Source: an uncultured Arenimonas sp. (GTDB lineage: Bacteria > Pseudomonadota > Gammaproteobacteria > Xanthomonadales > Xanthomonadaceae). Taken from it: DNA of 17,559 nucleotides. Location of the stretch: NCBI GenBank assembly GCA_946480565.1, contig CAMLKR010000034.1:1-17559 (forward strand), written 5' to 3'. A model generated the notes under the pieces. The model was not told where the DNA came from. It saw nothing but the letters and a program-made list of their open reading frames with translations, and did not search any database. Both the position numbers and the translations under genes were made by a program. Below are positions 6,580-13,960 of the stretch, piece after piece; position 1 is the stretch's first letter, and every line of letters starts with the position of its first letter.

Positions 6580-6888
6580 GGTCCCCTCCTGTTCCTGTCC
6601 GGTGGCTGCGGCGACGGCCGCGCGACCTTTGGATCCCCGGCGGCCACTTTGCCGGCATGACGGTGGCAATACAAGCCGGCCGCCGGCAGGGCGCCGTCCG
6701 CGTGGGCCGGGCCGTGACTCCGGTCACGCCCCCGACCCAGCGGTTGCGGCACGCTGCGCCGCGTTATGGCGGGCGGGGCGTGCATGGGCTATTTTGGTGG
6801 CCGGTGTCGCAGGTGGCCTGCGTTGACCAAGAATCCTGCCGGGACACCGCTCCCCGTGGGATCCAAATTTCTACAGGGGAGCAAGGAC
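6580..6888. promoter_or_regulatory. divergent intergenic region between the collar operon and the giant autotransporter gene
   Basis: 309 bases without a convincing gene. It must hold promoters in both directions. I see TATTTT at 6790-6795 as a possible -10 toward the autotransporter, but no well-spaced -35, and no good - strand promoter. A GTGA-N6-TCAC inverted repeat lies at 6713-6728. AGGGGAGCAAGG just before 6889 is the autotransporter's ribosome binding site. An upstream in-frame ATG-like start at 6766 exists, but would put 41 extra residues in front of the signal peptide. Confidence 0.6.
6713..6728. promoter_or_regulatory. candidate CRP/Clp-type operator
   Basis: CGTGACTCCGGTCACG has 6-base inverted arms and fits the CRP-family core GTGA-N6-TCAC exactly, lacking only the outer T and A. 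Xanthomonads encode the CRP homologue Clp, which recognises this type of site. It lies centrally in the shared intergenic region, roughly 80 bases upstream of a start fired from TATTTT at 6790. The family member that binds it is inferred. Confidence 0.4.
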
Positions 6889-9800
6889 ATGCAGCAGTCT
6901 TCAGTGGCGACGGGCGCGTTTGCCCGCGGCGCCGGTCGTCTTTCCGGCGCAGGTTTGTTCCTGCTGCTTCTGGTGAGCCTGTTCTGGAGCCCGCTCGCGG
7001 CGGCCCAGCACACCTCGAACGACTGCCCGCCGCAGACCGCGACGGTCGCCAACGGCGGCTCGGTCGAGATCGACATCACCGACTGCGACGGCTACAACCT
7101 CGGCTTCGGCAACGGCACGCCGCTGTACCTGGTCGCGCCCTCGCATGGTTCGGCCCTGCTCAGGCAGGACTTCCTGCCGCCGAGCACGGCGGTGTCGGTG
7201 CTGACCTACACCCACAACGGCAACAGCGCCACCAGCGACGTCTTCGAGATCGAGGACCTGGACCTCGACCGGATCCGGTTCACGATCACCATCAGCGCGC
7301 CGACCTCGGCCATCACGGTCTCGCCGGCCTCGCTGCCGGCGATGAAGGTCGCGGTGCCCTTCAGCCAGACGCTGACCTCGACCGGCGGCACCGCCCCCTA
7401 CACCTACACGCTGAGCTCGGGCACCTTGCCCGCCGGCCTTACGCTGAGCTCGTCGGGCGTGCTTTCGGGCACGCCCACGCAGCGGGTCAACTACAACTTC
7501 ACCGTGCGGTCCCAGGATTCCGGGGGTGACTCCGCGCTCAAGACCTACACCGGCACCGTCGCCGACCCCGACCTCAACGCCTCGCCGACCCCGGCCACCC
7601 TGATCCAGAACGTCGCGTCCACCTTCCAGTACACCGGCGTGGGCGGCAATGCGCCCTACAGCTTCTCGATCAGCAGCGGCAGCTTCCCGCCCGGCATCAC
7701 CCTGCAGTCCAACGGCCAGCTGACCGGCACCCCGACCGCCACCGGCACCTACAACGTGCAGCTGGTGGTCAACGACAGCACCACCGACCCGGCCTGCCCG
7801 GGCTGTGATTTCTTCGACATCGTGCCGGTGCAGGTCGACGTCGTCGCCGCGCCCAGCGTTTCGATCGCGGTCTCCCCGGCCAGCGTCAGCGAGGACGGCC
7901 TCACCAACCTGACCTATACGGTCACCCGCAGCGCCAACCTGGCCTCGGACACCGTGGTCAACCTGACCACCGGCGGCACCGCCACCTCGGGCGTGGACTA
8001 CACCGGCGGCGTCGCCACCGTCACCATCCCCTCGGGCGCCACCACCGCCACGGTCACCATCAATCCCACCGTGGACGGCACGGTCGAGAACAACGAGACC
8101 GTGATCCTGACGGTGGCAGCCGGCACCGGCTACACCGTCGGCGCACCGGCCAGCGCCACCGGCACCATCCTCAACGACGACGTGCCCAGCGCCACGATCG
8201 CGGTGTCGCCGGCCTCCGTCGCGGAGGACGGCGTGCCGAACCTGGTCTACACCGTCACCCTCAACCAGGCAGCCTTCAGCGCGACGACGGTGAACTACAC
8301 CATCGGCGGCACCGCGGCCAACGGCGCCGACTACGCGACGGTCGCCTCGCCGCTGGTCATCGCCGCCGGCAACACCACCGGCACGATCTTGGTTGATCCG
8401 ACCGCCGACGCCACCATCGAAGCCGACGAGACGGTCATCCTGACGCTCGCCGCCGGCGCCGGCTACACCGTCGGCGTGCCCAGCAGCGCCACCGGCACGA
8501 TCCTCAACGACGACCTGCCGAACCTGACCATCAACGACGTCACGGCCAGCGAAGGCAATGCCGGCATCACCAACTTCACCTTCACCGTCAGCCTGAGCGC
8601 GCCGGCGGGCCCGGGCGGCGTCACCTTCGACATCGCCACCGCCAACGGCACCGCCGCCGGCGGCGTGGACTACGTCAGCAGCTCGCTGACCGGCCAGACC
8701 ATCCCGGCCGGCTCCAGCACCTACACCTTCACCGTGCAGGTGAACGGCGATGCGCTCAACGAGCCGAGCGAAACCTTCTTCGTCAACGTCACGAACGTCG
8801 TCAATGCGGTCGTAGTCGACGGCCAGGGCGTCGGCACCATCGTCAACGATGACCCGCTGCCGTCGCTGAGCATCAACGACGTCACCGTCGTCGAGGGCAA
8901 TGCCGGCACCGTCAATGCGGTCTTCACCGTCACCCTCGGCGCCGCGAGCGGCCAGACGGTTTCGGTGAACTACGCCAGCGCGGACGGCACGGCCACGGCC
9001 CCCGCCGACTACACCAGCACCAGCGGCACGCTGACCTTCACGCCGGGCCAGACCACCAACACGATCACCGTGCCGGTCGTCGGCGAAACCGTTCCCGAGG
9101 CCAACGAAACCTTCTTCGTCAACCTCAGCGGCGCGGTGAACTCGACCATCGCCGACAACCAGGGCGTGGGCAGCATCACCAACGACGACGTGCCGGTGAC
9201 GGTCAGCCCGGCCACGGTGCCGAACGCGACGGTGGCGGCGGCCTACAGCCAGTCGCTGTCCGCGTCCGGCGGCGTCGCGCCCTACAGCTTCGCCGTGACG
9301 GCGGGCGCCCTGCCCGCCGGCGTCACGCTTTCGGCCGGCGGCAGCCTCAGCGGCACGCCGACCGCGGGCGGCAGCTTCAACTTCACCGTCACCGCCACCG
9401 ACGCCAGCCCCTTCCCGGGTCCGTTCACCGGCAGCCGGGCCTACACCCTGGTGGTCGACCCGCCGACGGTGGTCCTGGCGCCGACCGCGCTCGCCGGCGG
9501 CACCCTGGGTGCGGCCTACAGCAGCGCGATCACGGCGGCCACCGGTGGCACCTCGCCGTACAGCTATGCGGTGACCGCGGGCGCCCTGCCGGGCGGCCTG
9601 GTCCTGAATGCCTCCACCGGCGCGATCACCGGCACGCCGGGCGCGCTGGGCACCTTCAACTTCTCGGTCACGGCCACCGACAGCTCGACCGGCACCGGGC
9701 CCTACACCGCGACCCAGGCCTATGCGATCACCGTGATCGACGTGCCGCCGGTCGCCGGTGACTCCTCGCTGACCGTGGCCTACGACGCGGCGGCCACCAA

Positions 9801-12800
9801 TGTGCCGCTGAGCCTGTCGGGCGGTGCGGCGACCTCGCTGGCCATCGTGACGCCGCCGAGCAACGGTGCGGCCGTGGTCAGCGGCACGACCATCACCTAC
9901 CAGCCCACCGCCGGTTACGCCGGCCCGGACAGCTTCACCTACACCGCCACCAACAGCGGCGGCACCTCGGCGCCGGCGACGGTTTCGGTGACCGTGAACG
10001 ACCCGGTGGTGACCATCACCGCGGGCGGCGGCCTCGGCGCCACCGTGGCCAACGCCTATTCGCAGACCTTCACCTTCAACGGCGGCGCGCAGCCCTGGAG
10101 CGGCTACCAGGTCACCGGCCTGCCGGCGGGCCTGTCGATCACCGGCACCACGGCCAACACCGTGACGGTGTCGGGCACGCCCACCGCGGCGGGCACCTTC
10201 AACCTCAACGTCTCCGCCACCGACAGCAGCACCGGCAACGGCCCCTACACCGTGGGCCAGGCGTTCGCGCTGATCGTGTCGCCGCCGGGCCTGAACCTGG
10301 CGCCGGCCGGCGGCAGCGGCACCGCGCCCTACGGCGTGGCGTACTCGCAGACCTACACCGCCTCCGGCGGCATCGGTCCCTACACCTACGCCAGCACCGG
10401 CACCCTGCCGCCGGGCCTGAGCCTGTCCGGCGACACCCTGTCGGGCACGCCGACCGCGCCTGGCCTCTACAGCTTCTCGGTCACCGCCACCGACACCGGC
10501 TCCAGCGGTGCCGGCGCGCCGTTCACCGTGACCGAGAACTACACGCTGGACGTGCCGGCCCCGACCATCGTCGTGAACCCGGCGACGCTGCCCGACCCGA
10601 CCGCCGGCACCGCCTACAGCCAGGCGATCTCGGCCACCGGCGGCGTCGGTCCGTATACGTTCGCGGTCACCGCGGGCGCCCTGCCGGCCGGCATCAGCCT
10701 GGCCGCCGACGGCACGCTGTCGGGCACCTCGAACACCGTCGGCAGCTTCAACTTCACCGCCACCGGCACCGACGCCAACGGCCAGACCGGCAGCCGCGCC
10801 TACACGCTCAACATCGCGGCGCCGACCCTGACGATGACGCCGGCTCCCGGCACGCTGAACGCGCCCTACGGCGCCGCCTTCTCGCAGGCCTTCACCGCCG
10901 GCGGCAGCAACGGCCCGTTCAACTACGTGCTCACCGGCACCCTGCCGGCGGGCATGAGCTTCAGCGCCGGCACGCTCTCGGGCACGCCGACGGCGCCGGG
11001 CAGCTATCCGGTCACCGTCACCGCCACCGACACCGTGCTCACCGGCGCGGGCGCGCCGTTCTCGATCGCGCAGAACTACACGATCGACGTGCCGGCCCCG
11101 ACCATCGTCGTGAACCCGGCGACGCTGCCCGACCCGACCGCCGGCACCGCCTACAGCCAGGCGATCTCGGCCACCGGCGGCGTCGGTCCGTATACGTTCG
11201 CGGTCACCGCGGGCGCCCTGCCGGCCGGCATCAGCCTGGCCGCCGACGGCACGCTGTCGGGCACCTCGAACACCGTCGGCAGCTTCAACTTCACCGCCAC
11301 CGGCACCGACGCCAACGGCCAGACCGGCAGCCGCGCCTACACGCTCAACATCGCGGCGCCGACCCTGACGATGACGCCGGCTCCCGGCACGCTGAACGCG
11401 CCCTACGGCGCCGCCTTCTCGCAGGCCTTCACCGCCGGCGGCAGCAACGGCCCGTTCAACTACGTGCTCACCGGCACCCTGCCGGCGGGCATGAGCTTCA
11501 GCGCCGGCACGCTCTCGGGCACGCCGACGGCGCCGGGCAGCTATCCGGTCACCGTCACCGCCACCGACACCGTGCTCACCGGCGCGGGCGCGCCGTTCTC
11601 GATCGCGCAGAACTACACGATCGACGTGCCGGCCCCGACCATCGTCGTGAACCCGGCGACGCTGCCGGATGCGACCGCCGGTTTCGCCTACACGCAGGCC
11701 ATCTCGGCCACCGGCGGCGTCGGTCCGTACACGTTCGCGGTGACCGCCGGCGCCCTTCCGGCCGGCCTGACGCTGGGCACGGGCGGCGCGCTGTCGGGCA
11801 CGCCCACGAGCAGCGGCAGCTTCAGCTTCACGGTCACCGGCACCGACGCCAACGGCCAGACCGGCAGCCGCGCCTACACCCTGGCGGTGGCGGTGCCGGT
11901 GCTGACCCTGACGCCGGCGACCCTGCCTTCGGGCACGGTCGGCGTCGCCTACAGCCAGGCCTTCAGCGCCGCCGGCGGCCAGGCGCCCTACAGCTTCGCG
12001 GTGACCGCCGGCACCCTGCCGGCCGGCCTCACCCTGAGCGCGGGCGGCACCCTGTCCGGCACGCCGGCGACCGCCGGGTCCTTCAACTTCACCGTGACCG
12101 CCACCGACAGCACCGGCGGCACCGCCGCGACGGTGTCGCAGGCCTACACCATGGGCGTGATCAATGCCCCGCCGGTGGCGGTGGACGACACGGCCACCGT
12201 TCTGGCCGGCGAGTCGGTCACCATCGCGGTGACCGCCAACGACACCAGCATCGCGCCGATCACCGGCATCAGCATCGTCTCGGCGCCGGCACAGGGCACG
12301 GCGGTGGTGTCGGGCCTGGACATCGTCTACACCGCGCCGGCCGCGGCGCCGCCGACGGTCAGCTTCACCTACCTGGCCACGGGCCCCGGCGGTGATTCCG
12401 CGCCGGCCACCGTGACCGTGACGGTGAACCCGCTGCCGGTCGCGGCCGCGTTCGACGTCACCACGACGCCGGCCACGCCGGTGCAGGTGCTGCTGACCCA
12501 GGGCGCCACCGGCGGCCCGTTCACCGGCGCGGACATCGTCTCGGTCACCCCGGCCAGCTCGGGCACCGCGGCGATCACCAGCACGGCGGCGGGTTACCTG
12601 CTGACCTACACTCCGAACGCGGACTTCAGCGGCGCGGTGGTAGTGCAGTTCACGCTCGACAACGCCTTCGCCACCTCGGCGGTCAGCACGGTCAACATCA
12701 CCGTCGAGGACCGCCCGGATCCGTCGCAGGATGCCGAGGTCCAGGGCATCGTCGACGCCCAGGCTGAATCGGCCCGTCGTTTCGCCACCGGCCAGATCGG

Positions 12801-13833
12801 CAACTTCCAGCGTCGCCTGGAAGCGCTGCATCGCGGCGGTTCGGGCGGTGTCAGCAACGGCATCGGCTTCGCGATCGACCGTCCCTGCATCGAGCCGCTG
12901 GTCGGCCGCAACATCGACCCCTGCGGCGACAACCCGCTGGCCGACGGCACCGGCAATGGCCTGGCGGCCACCGAGGGCCAGGGCCGCTCGTCCGACGACG
13001 GCAGCGGCCCGGTGGGCATCTGGACCGGAGGCATGATCCGCTCCGGCAGCCAGGATGGCCGCGACGGCAACGCCGACATCTCGTTCGAGACCGACGGCCT
13101 GAGCACCGGCGTCGACTACCGCGTCAACGAGGCCTTCGTGGTCGGCGGTGGCTTCGGCTACGGCCGCGACGAGAACGAGGTCGGCGGCAACGGCAGCCGC
13201 GTGGACGGCAGCGCCCGCACGGTCGCGCTGTACGCCAGCTGGCACCCGGGCGAGATGTTCTTCCTCGACTCGGTTCTGGGTTACCAGCAGCTGGACTTCG
13301 ACCTGCGCCGCTACGTCACCGCCACCGGCGGCCTGGTCAACGGCCAGCGCGACGGCGACCAGTGGTTCGCCTCGGTGTCGGTCGGCGCGGACATCATCCG
13401 CAACGACCTGCTGCTGACGCCCTACGGCCGGATCGACATCGCCCGCGCCACGCTCGACGCCTACACGGAAACCGGCGACGCCATCTACGCCCTGCGCTAC
13501 GACGCGATGGACGTGGACAGCGATACCGGCACCCTGGGCCTGCGCCTGGCGCACCCGACGCAGATGAACTGGGGCCGCCTGACCCCGCAGCTGCGACTGG
13601 AGTACCAGCGCGACCTGGGCGGCCGCTCCGAGGCCGGCCTGCGTTACGCCGACCTGCCGGGCGGCCCGCGTTATGGCCTGCTGGCGACGGACTTCGACCG
13701 CAACCGCTTCTCGCTCGGCCTGGGCGCGCTGGTGGACCTGGACAGCGGCTGGAGCTGGCGCGTGGAGTACCAGAGCCAGATCGGCGACAGCGTCGACCAC
13801 GGCATGAGCGTGAACATCCAGAAGCAGTTCTGA
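6889..13833 (+). CDS. giant type Va autotransporter with He_PIG, Calx-beta and cadherin/Ig-like domains
   Basis: 2314 residues. The start at 6889 has a strong ribosome binding site and opens a signal peptide (hydrophobic LFLLLLVSLFW, cleavage after LAAA, about residue 39). Order: two-Cys module (Cys46, Cys66); He_PIG 1-2 (about 142-322); four Calx-beta domains (about 323-767), each ending in NDD with ExxET motifs; He_PIG 3-4 (to about 955); a cadherin/Ig-like unit (956-1041); He_PIG 5-12 (about 1040-1760), including an exact duplicated pair; two more Ig/cadherin-like units (to about 1940); a helical linker with Arg/Gln-rich FQRRLEALH and two Cys (RPC...DPC); and a beta-barrel (about 2042-2314) starting at GIWTGG and ending in aromatic Phe. 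The barrel should insert in the outer membrane and expose a long fibre of Ig-like beta domains, as in adhesins. It is transcribed divergently from the collar operon and closed by a terminator at 13856. The ligand is unknown. Confidence 0.92.
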   Translation: MQQSSVATGAFARGAGRLSGAGLFLLLLVSLFWSPLAAAQHTSNDCPPQTATVANGGSVEIDITDCDGYNLGFGNGTPLYLVAPSHGSALLRQDFLPPSTAVSVLTYTHNGNSATSDVFEIEDLDLDRIRFTITISAPTSAITVSPASLPAMKVAVPFSQTLTSTGGTAPYTYTLSSGTLPAGLTLSSSGVLSGTPTQRVNYNFTVRSQDSGGDSALKTYTGTVADPDLNASPTPATLIQNVASTFQYTGVGGNAPYSFSISSGSFPPGITLQSNGQLTGTPTATGTYNVQLVVNDSTTDPACPGCDFFDIVPVQVDVVAAPSVSIAVSPASVSEDGLTNLTYTVTRSANLASDTVVNLTTGGTATSGVDYTGGVATVTIPSGATTATVTINPTVDGTVENNETVILTVAAGTGYTVGAPASATGTILNDDVPSATIAVSPASVAEDGVPNLVYTVTLNQAAFSATTVNYTIGGTAANGADYATVASPLVIAAGNTTGTILVDPTADATIEADETVILTLAAGAGYTVGVPSSATGTILNDDLPNLTINDVTASEGNAGITNFTFTVSLSAPAGPGGVTFDIATANGTAAGGVDYVSSSLTGQTIPAGSSTYTFTVQVNGDALNEPSETFFVNVTNVVNAVVVDGQGVGTIVNDDPLPSLSINDVTVVEGNAGTVNAVFTVTLGAASGQTVSVNYASADGTATAPADYTSTSGTLTFTPGQTTNTITVPVVGETVPEANETFFVNLSGAVNSTIADNQGVGSITNDDVPVTVSPATVPNATVAAAYSQSLSASGGVAPYSFAVTAGALPAGVTLSAGGSLSGTPTAGGSFNFTVTATDASPFPGPFTGSRAYTLVVDPPTVVLAPTALAGGTLGAAYSSAITAATGGTSPYSYAVTAGALPGGLVLNASTGAITGTPGALGTFNFSVTATDSSTGTGPYTATQAYAITVIDVPPVAGDSSLTVAYDAAATNVPLSLSGGAATSLAIVTPPSNGAAVVSGTTITYQPTAGYAGPDSFTYTATNSGGTSAPATVSVTVNDPVVTITAGGGLGATVANAYSQTFTFNGGAQPWSGYQVTGLPAGLSITGTTANTVTVSGTPTAAGTFNLNVSATDSSTGNGPYTVGQAFALIVSPPGLNLAPAGGSGTAPYGVAYSQTYTASGGIGPYTYASTGTLPPGLSLSGDTLSGTPTAPGLYSFSVTATDTGSSGAGAPFTVTENYTLDVPAPTIVVNPATLPDPTAGTAYSQAISATGGVGPYTFAVTAGALPAGISLAADGTLSGTSNTVGSFNFTATGTDANGQTGSRAYTLNIAAPTLTMTPAPGTLNAPYGAAFSQAFTAGGSNGPFNYVLTGTLPAGMSFSAGTLSGTPTAPGSYPVTVTATDTVLTGAGAPFSIAQNYTIDVPAPTIVVNPATLPDPTAGTAYSQAISATGGVGPYTFAVTAGALPAGISLAADGTLSGTSNTVGSFNFTATGTDANGQTGSRAYTLNIAAPTLTMTPAPGTLNAPYGAAFSQAFTAGGSNGPFNYVLTGTLPAGMSFSAGTLSGTPTAPGSYPVTVTATDTVLTGAGAPFSIAQNYTIDVPAPTIVVNPATLPDATAGFAYTQAISATGGVGPYTFAVTAGALPAGLTLGTGGALSGTPTSSGSFSFTVTGTDANGQTGSRAYTLAVAVPVLTLTPATLPSGTVGVAYSQAFSAAGGQAPYSFAVTAGTLPAGLTLSAGGTLSGTPATAGSFNFTVTATDSTGGTAATVSQAYTMGVINAPPVAVDDTATVLAGESVTIAVTANDTSIAPITGISIVSAPAQGTAVVSGLDIVYTAPAAAPPTVSFTYLATGPGGDSAPATVTVTVNPLPVAAAFDVTTTPATPVQVLLTQGATGGPFTGADIVSVTPASSGTAAITSTAAGYLLTYTPNADFSGAVVVQFTLDNAFATSAVSTVNITVEDRPDPSQDAEVQGIVDAQAESARRFATGQIGNFQRRLEALHRGGSGGVSNGIGFAIDRPCIEPLVGRNIDPCGDNPLADGTGNGLAATEGQGRSSDDGSGPVGIWTGGMIRSGSQDGRDGNADISFETDGLSTGVDYRVNEAFVVGGGFGYGRDENEVGGNGSRVDGSARTVALYASWHPGEMFFLDSVLGYQQLDFDLRRYVTATGGLVNGQRDGDQWFASVSVGADIIRNDLLLTPYGRIDIARATLDAYTETGDAIYALRYDAMDVDSDTGTLGLRLAHPTQMNWGRLTPQLRLEYQRDLGGRSEAGLRYADLPGGPRYGLLATDFDRNRFSLGLGALVDLDSGWSWRVEYQSQIGDSVDHGMSVNIQKQF
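10561..11097 (+). repeat. 537-bp tandem repeat, copy 1 (two He_PIG units)
   Basis: Encodes 179 residues (1225-1403 of the autotransporter), that is one TIVVNPATLPD-type unit plus one TLTMTPAPGTLN-type unit. It is identical base for base to the following 537 bp. With the flanking matches, the exact direct identity runs from 10549 to 11129, against 11086 to 11666. Confidence 0.97.
11098..11634 (+). repeat. 537-bp tandem repeat, copy 2 (two He_PIG units)
   Basis: Exact copy of 10561-11097, encoding residues 1404-1582. A third, diverged unit of the first type starts at 11635 with its first 32 bases identical, then changes (GCTGCCGGATGCG instead of GCTGCCCGACCCG). Because 537 is a multiple of 3, gain or loss of a copy keeps the reading frame. 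Confidence 0.97.
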
Positions 13834-13855
13834 TCGTCCACGCGGGACACAGGGC

Positions 13856-13887
13856 AAGGGCCGGGGAAACCCGGCCCTTTGCTTTTG
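13856..13887 (+). terminator. intrinsic terminator of the giant autotransporter gene
   Basis: AAGGGCCGGG (13856-13865), a GAAA tetraloop and CCCGGCCCTT (13870-13879) form a perfect 10-bp stem, followed by TGCTTTTG. It starts 22 bases after the stop codon at 13831-13833, so the downstream gene has its own promoter. Confidence 0.88.
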
Positions 13888-13908
13888 CAGGGGAAGCATC
13901 GCGCGCCG

Positions 13909-13937
13909 CCTTGGCGGCCACGGCGTTCTGCTAGGCT
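13909..13937 (+). promoter_or_regulatory. possible promoter of the LplT-PlsC fusion gene
   Basis: TAGGCT (13932-13937) is a good GC-rich-genome -10 hexamer. The -35 region is weak (CCTTGG at 13909 with a 17-base spacer, or TTGGCG at 13911 with 15). The start would lie near 13944, about 17 bases before the ATG, directly after a terminator, where a promoter is needed. Confidence 0.35.
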
Positions 13938-13938
13938 G

Positions 13939-13956
13939 CCCCCGTCATCCCGGGGG
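13939..13956 (+). other. small hairpin covering the Shine-Dalgarno of the LplT-PlsC gene
   Basis: CCCCCG (13939-13944), a six-base loop and CGGGGG (13951-13956) can pair. The 3' arm is the G-rich ribosome binding site for the ATG at 13961. If transcription starts upstream of 13939, the site would be partly hidden; if it starts near 13944, the hairpin cannot form fully. Confidence 0.35.
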
Positions 13957-13960
13957 ATCC

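Noticed and set aside
4270..6888. A prophage or phage tail module.
   Set aside because: Only collar-domain genes are present; no other phage structural, lysis, replication or integration gene, no attachment-site repeats and no tRNA nearby.
6766..6888. An upstream start for the autotransporter adding 41 residues.
   Set aside because: It lacks a ribosome binding site and would bury the signal peptide; the ATG at 6889 has AGGGGAGCAAGG directly upstream.
10549..11666. A CRISPR array or mobile element behind the long direct repeats.
   Set aside because: The repeats are 537 bp, adjacent without spacers, in frame and encode He_PIG domains; no transposase or terminal inverted repeats are present.
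6901..13899. A 2332-codon open frame on the - strand covering almost the whole autotransporter gene.
   Set aside because: Its translation is Arg/Gly/Ala/Val-rich without domains, signal or hydrophobic pattern. Long antisense frames are expected where a very GC-rich, repetitive coding strand avoids certain codons. The + strand frame has a full domain order and barrel.
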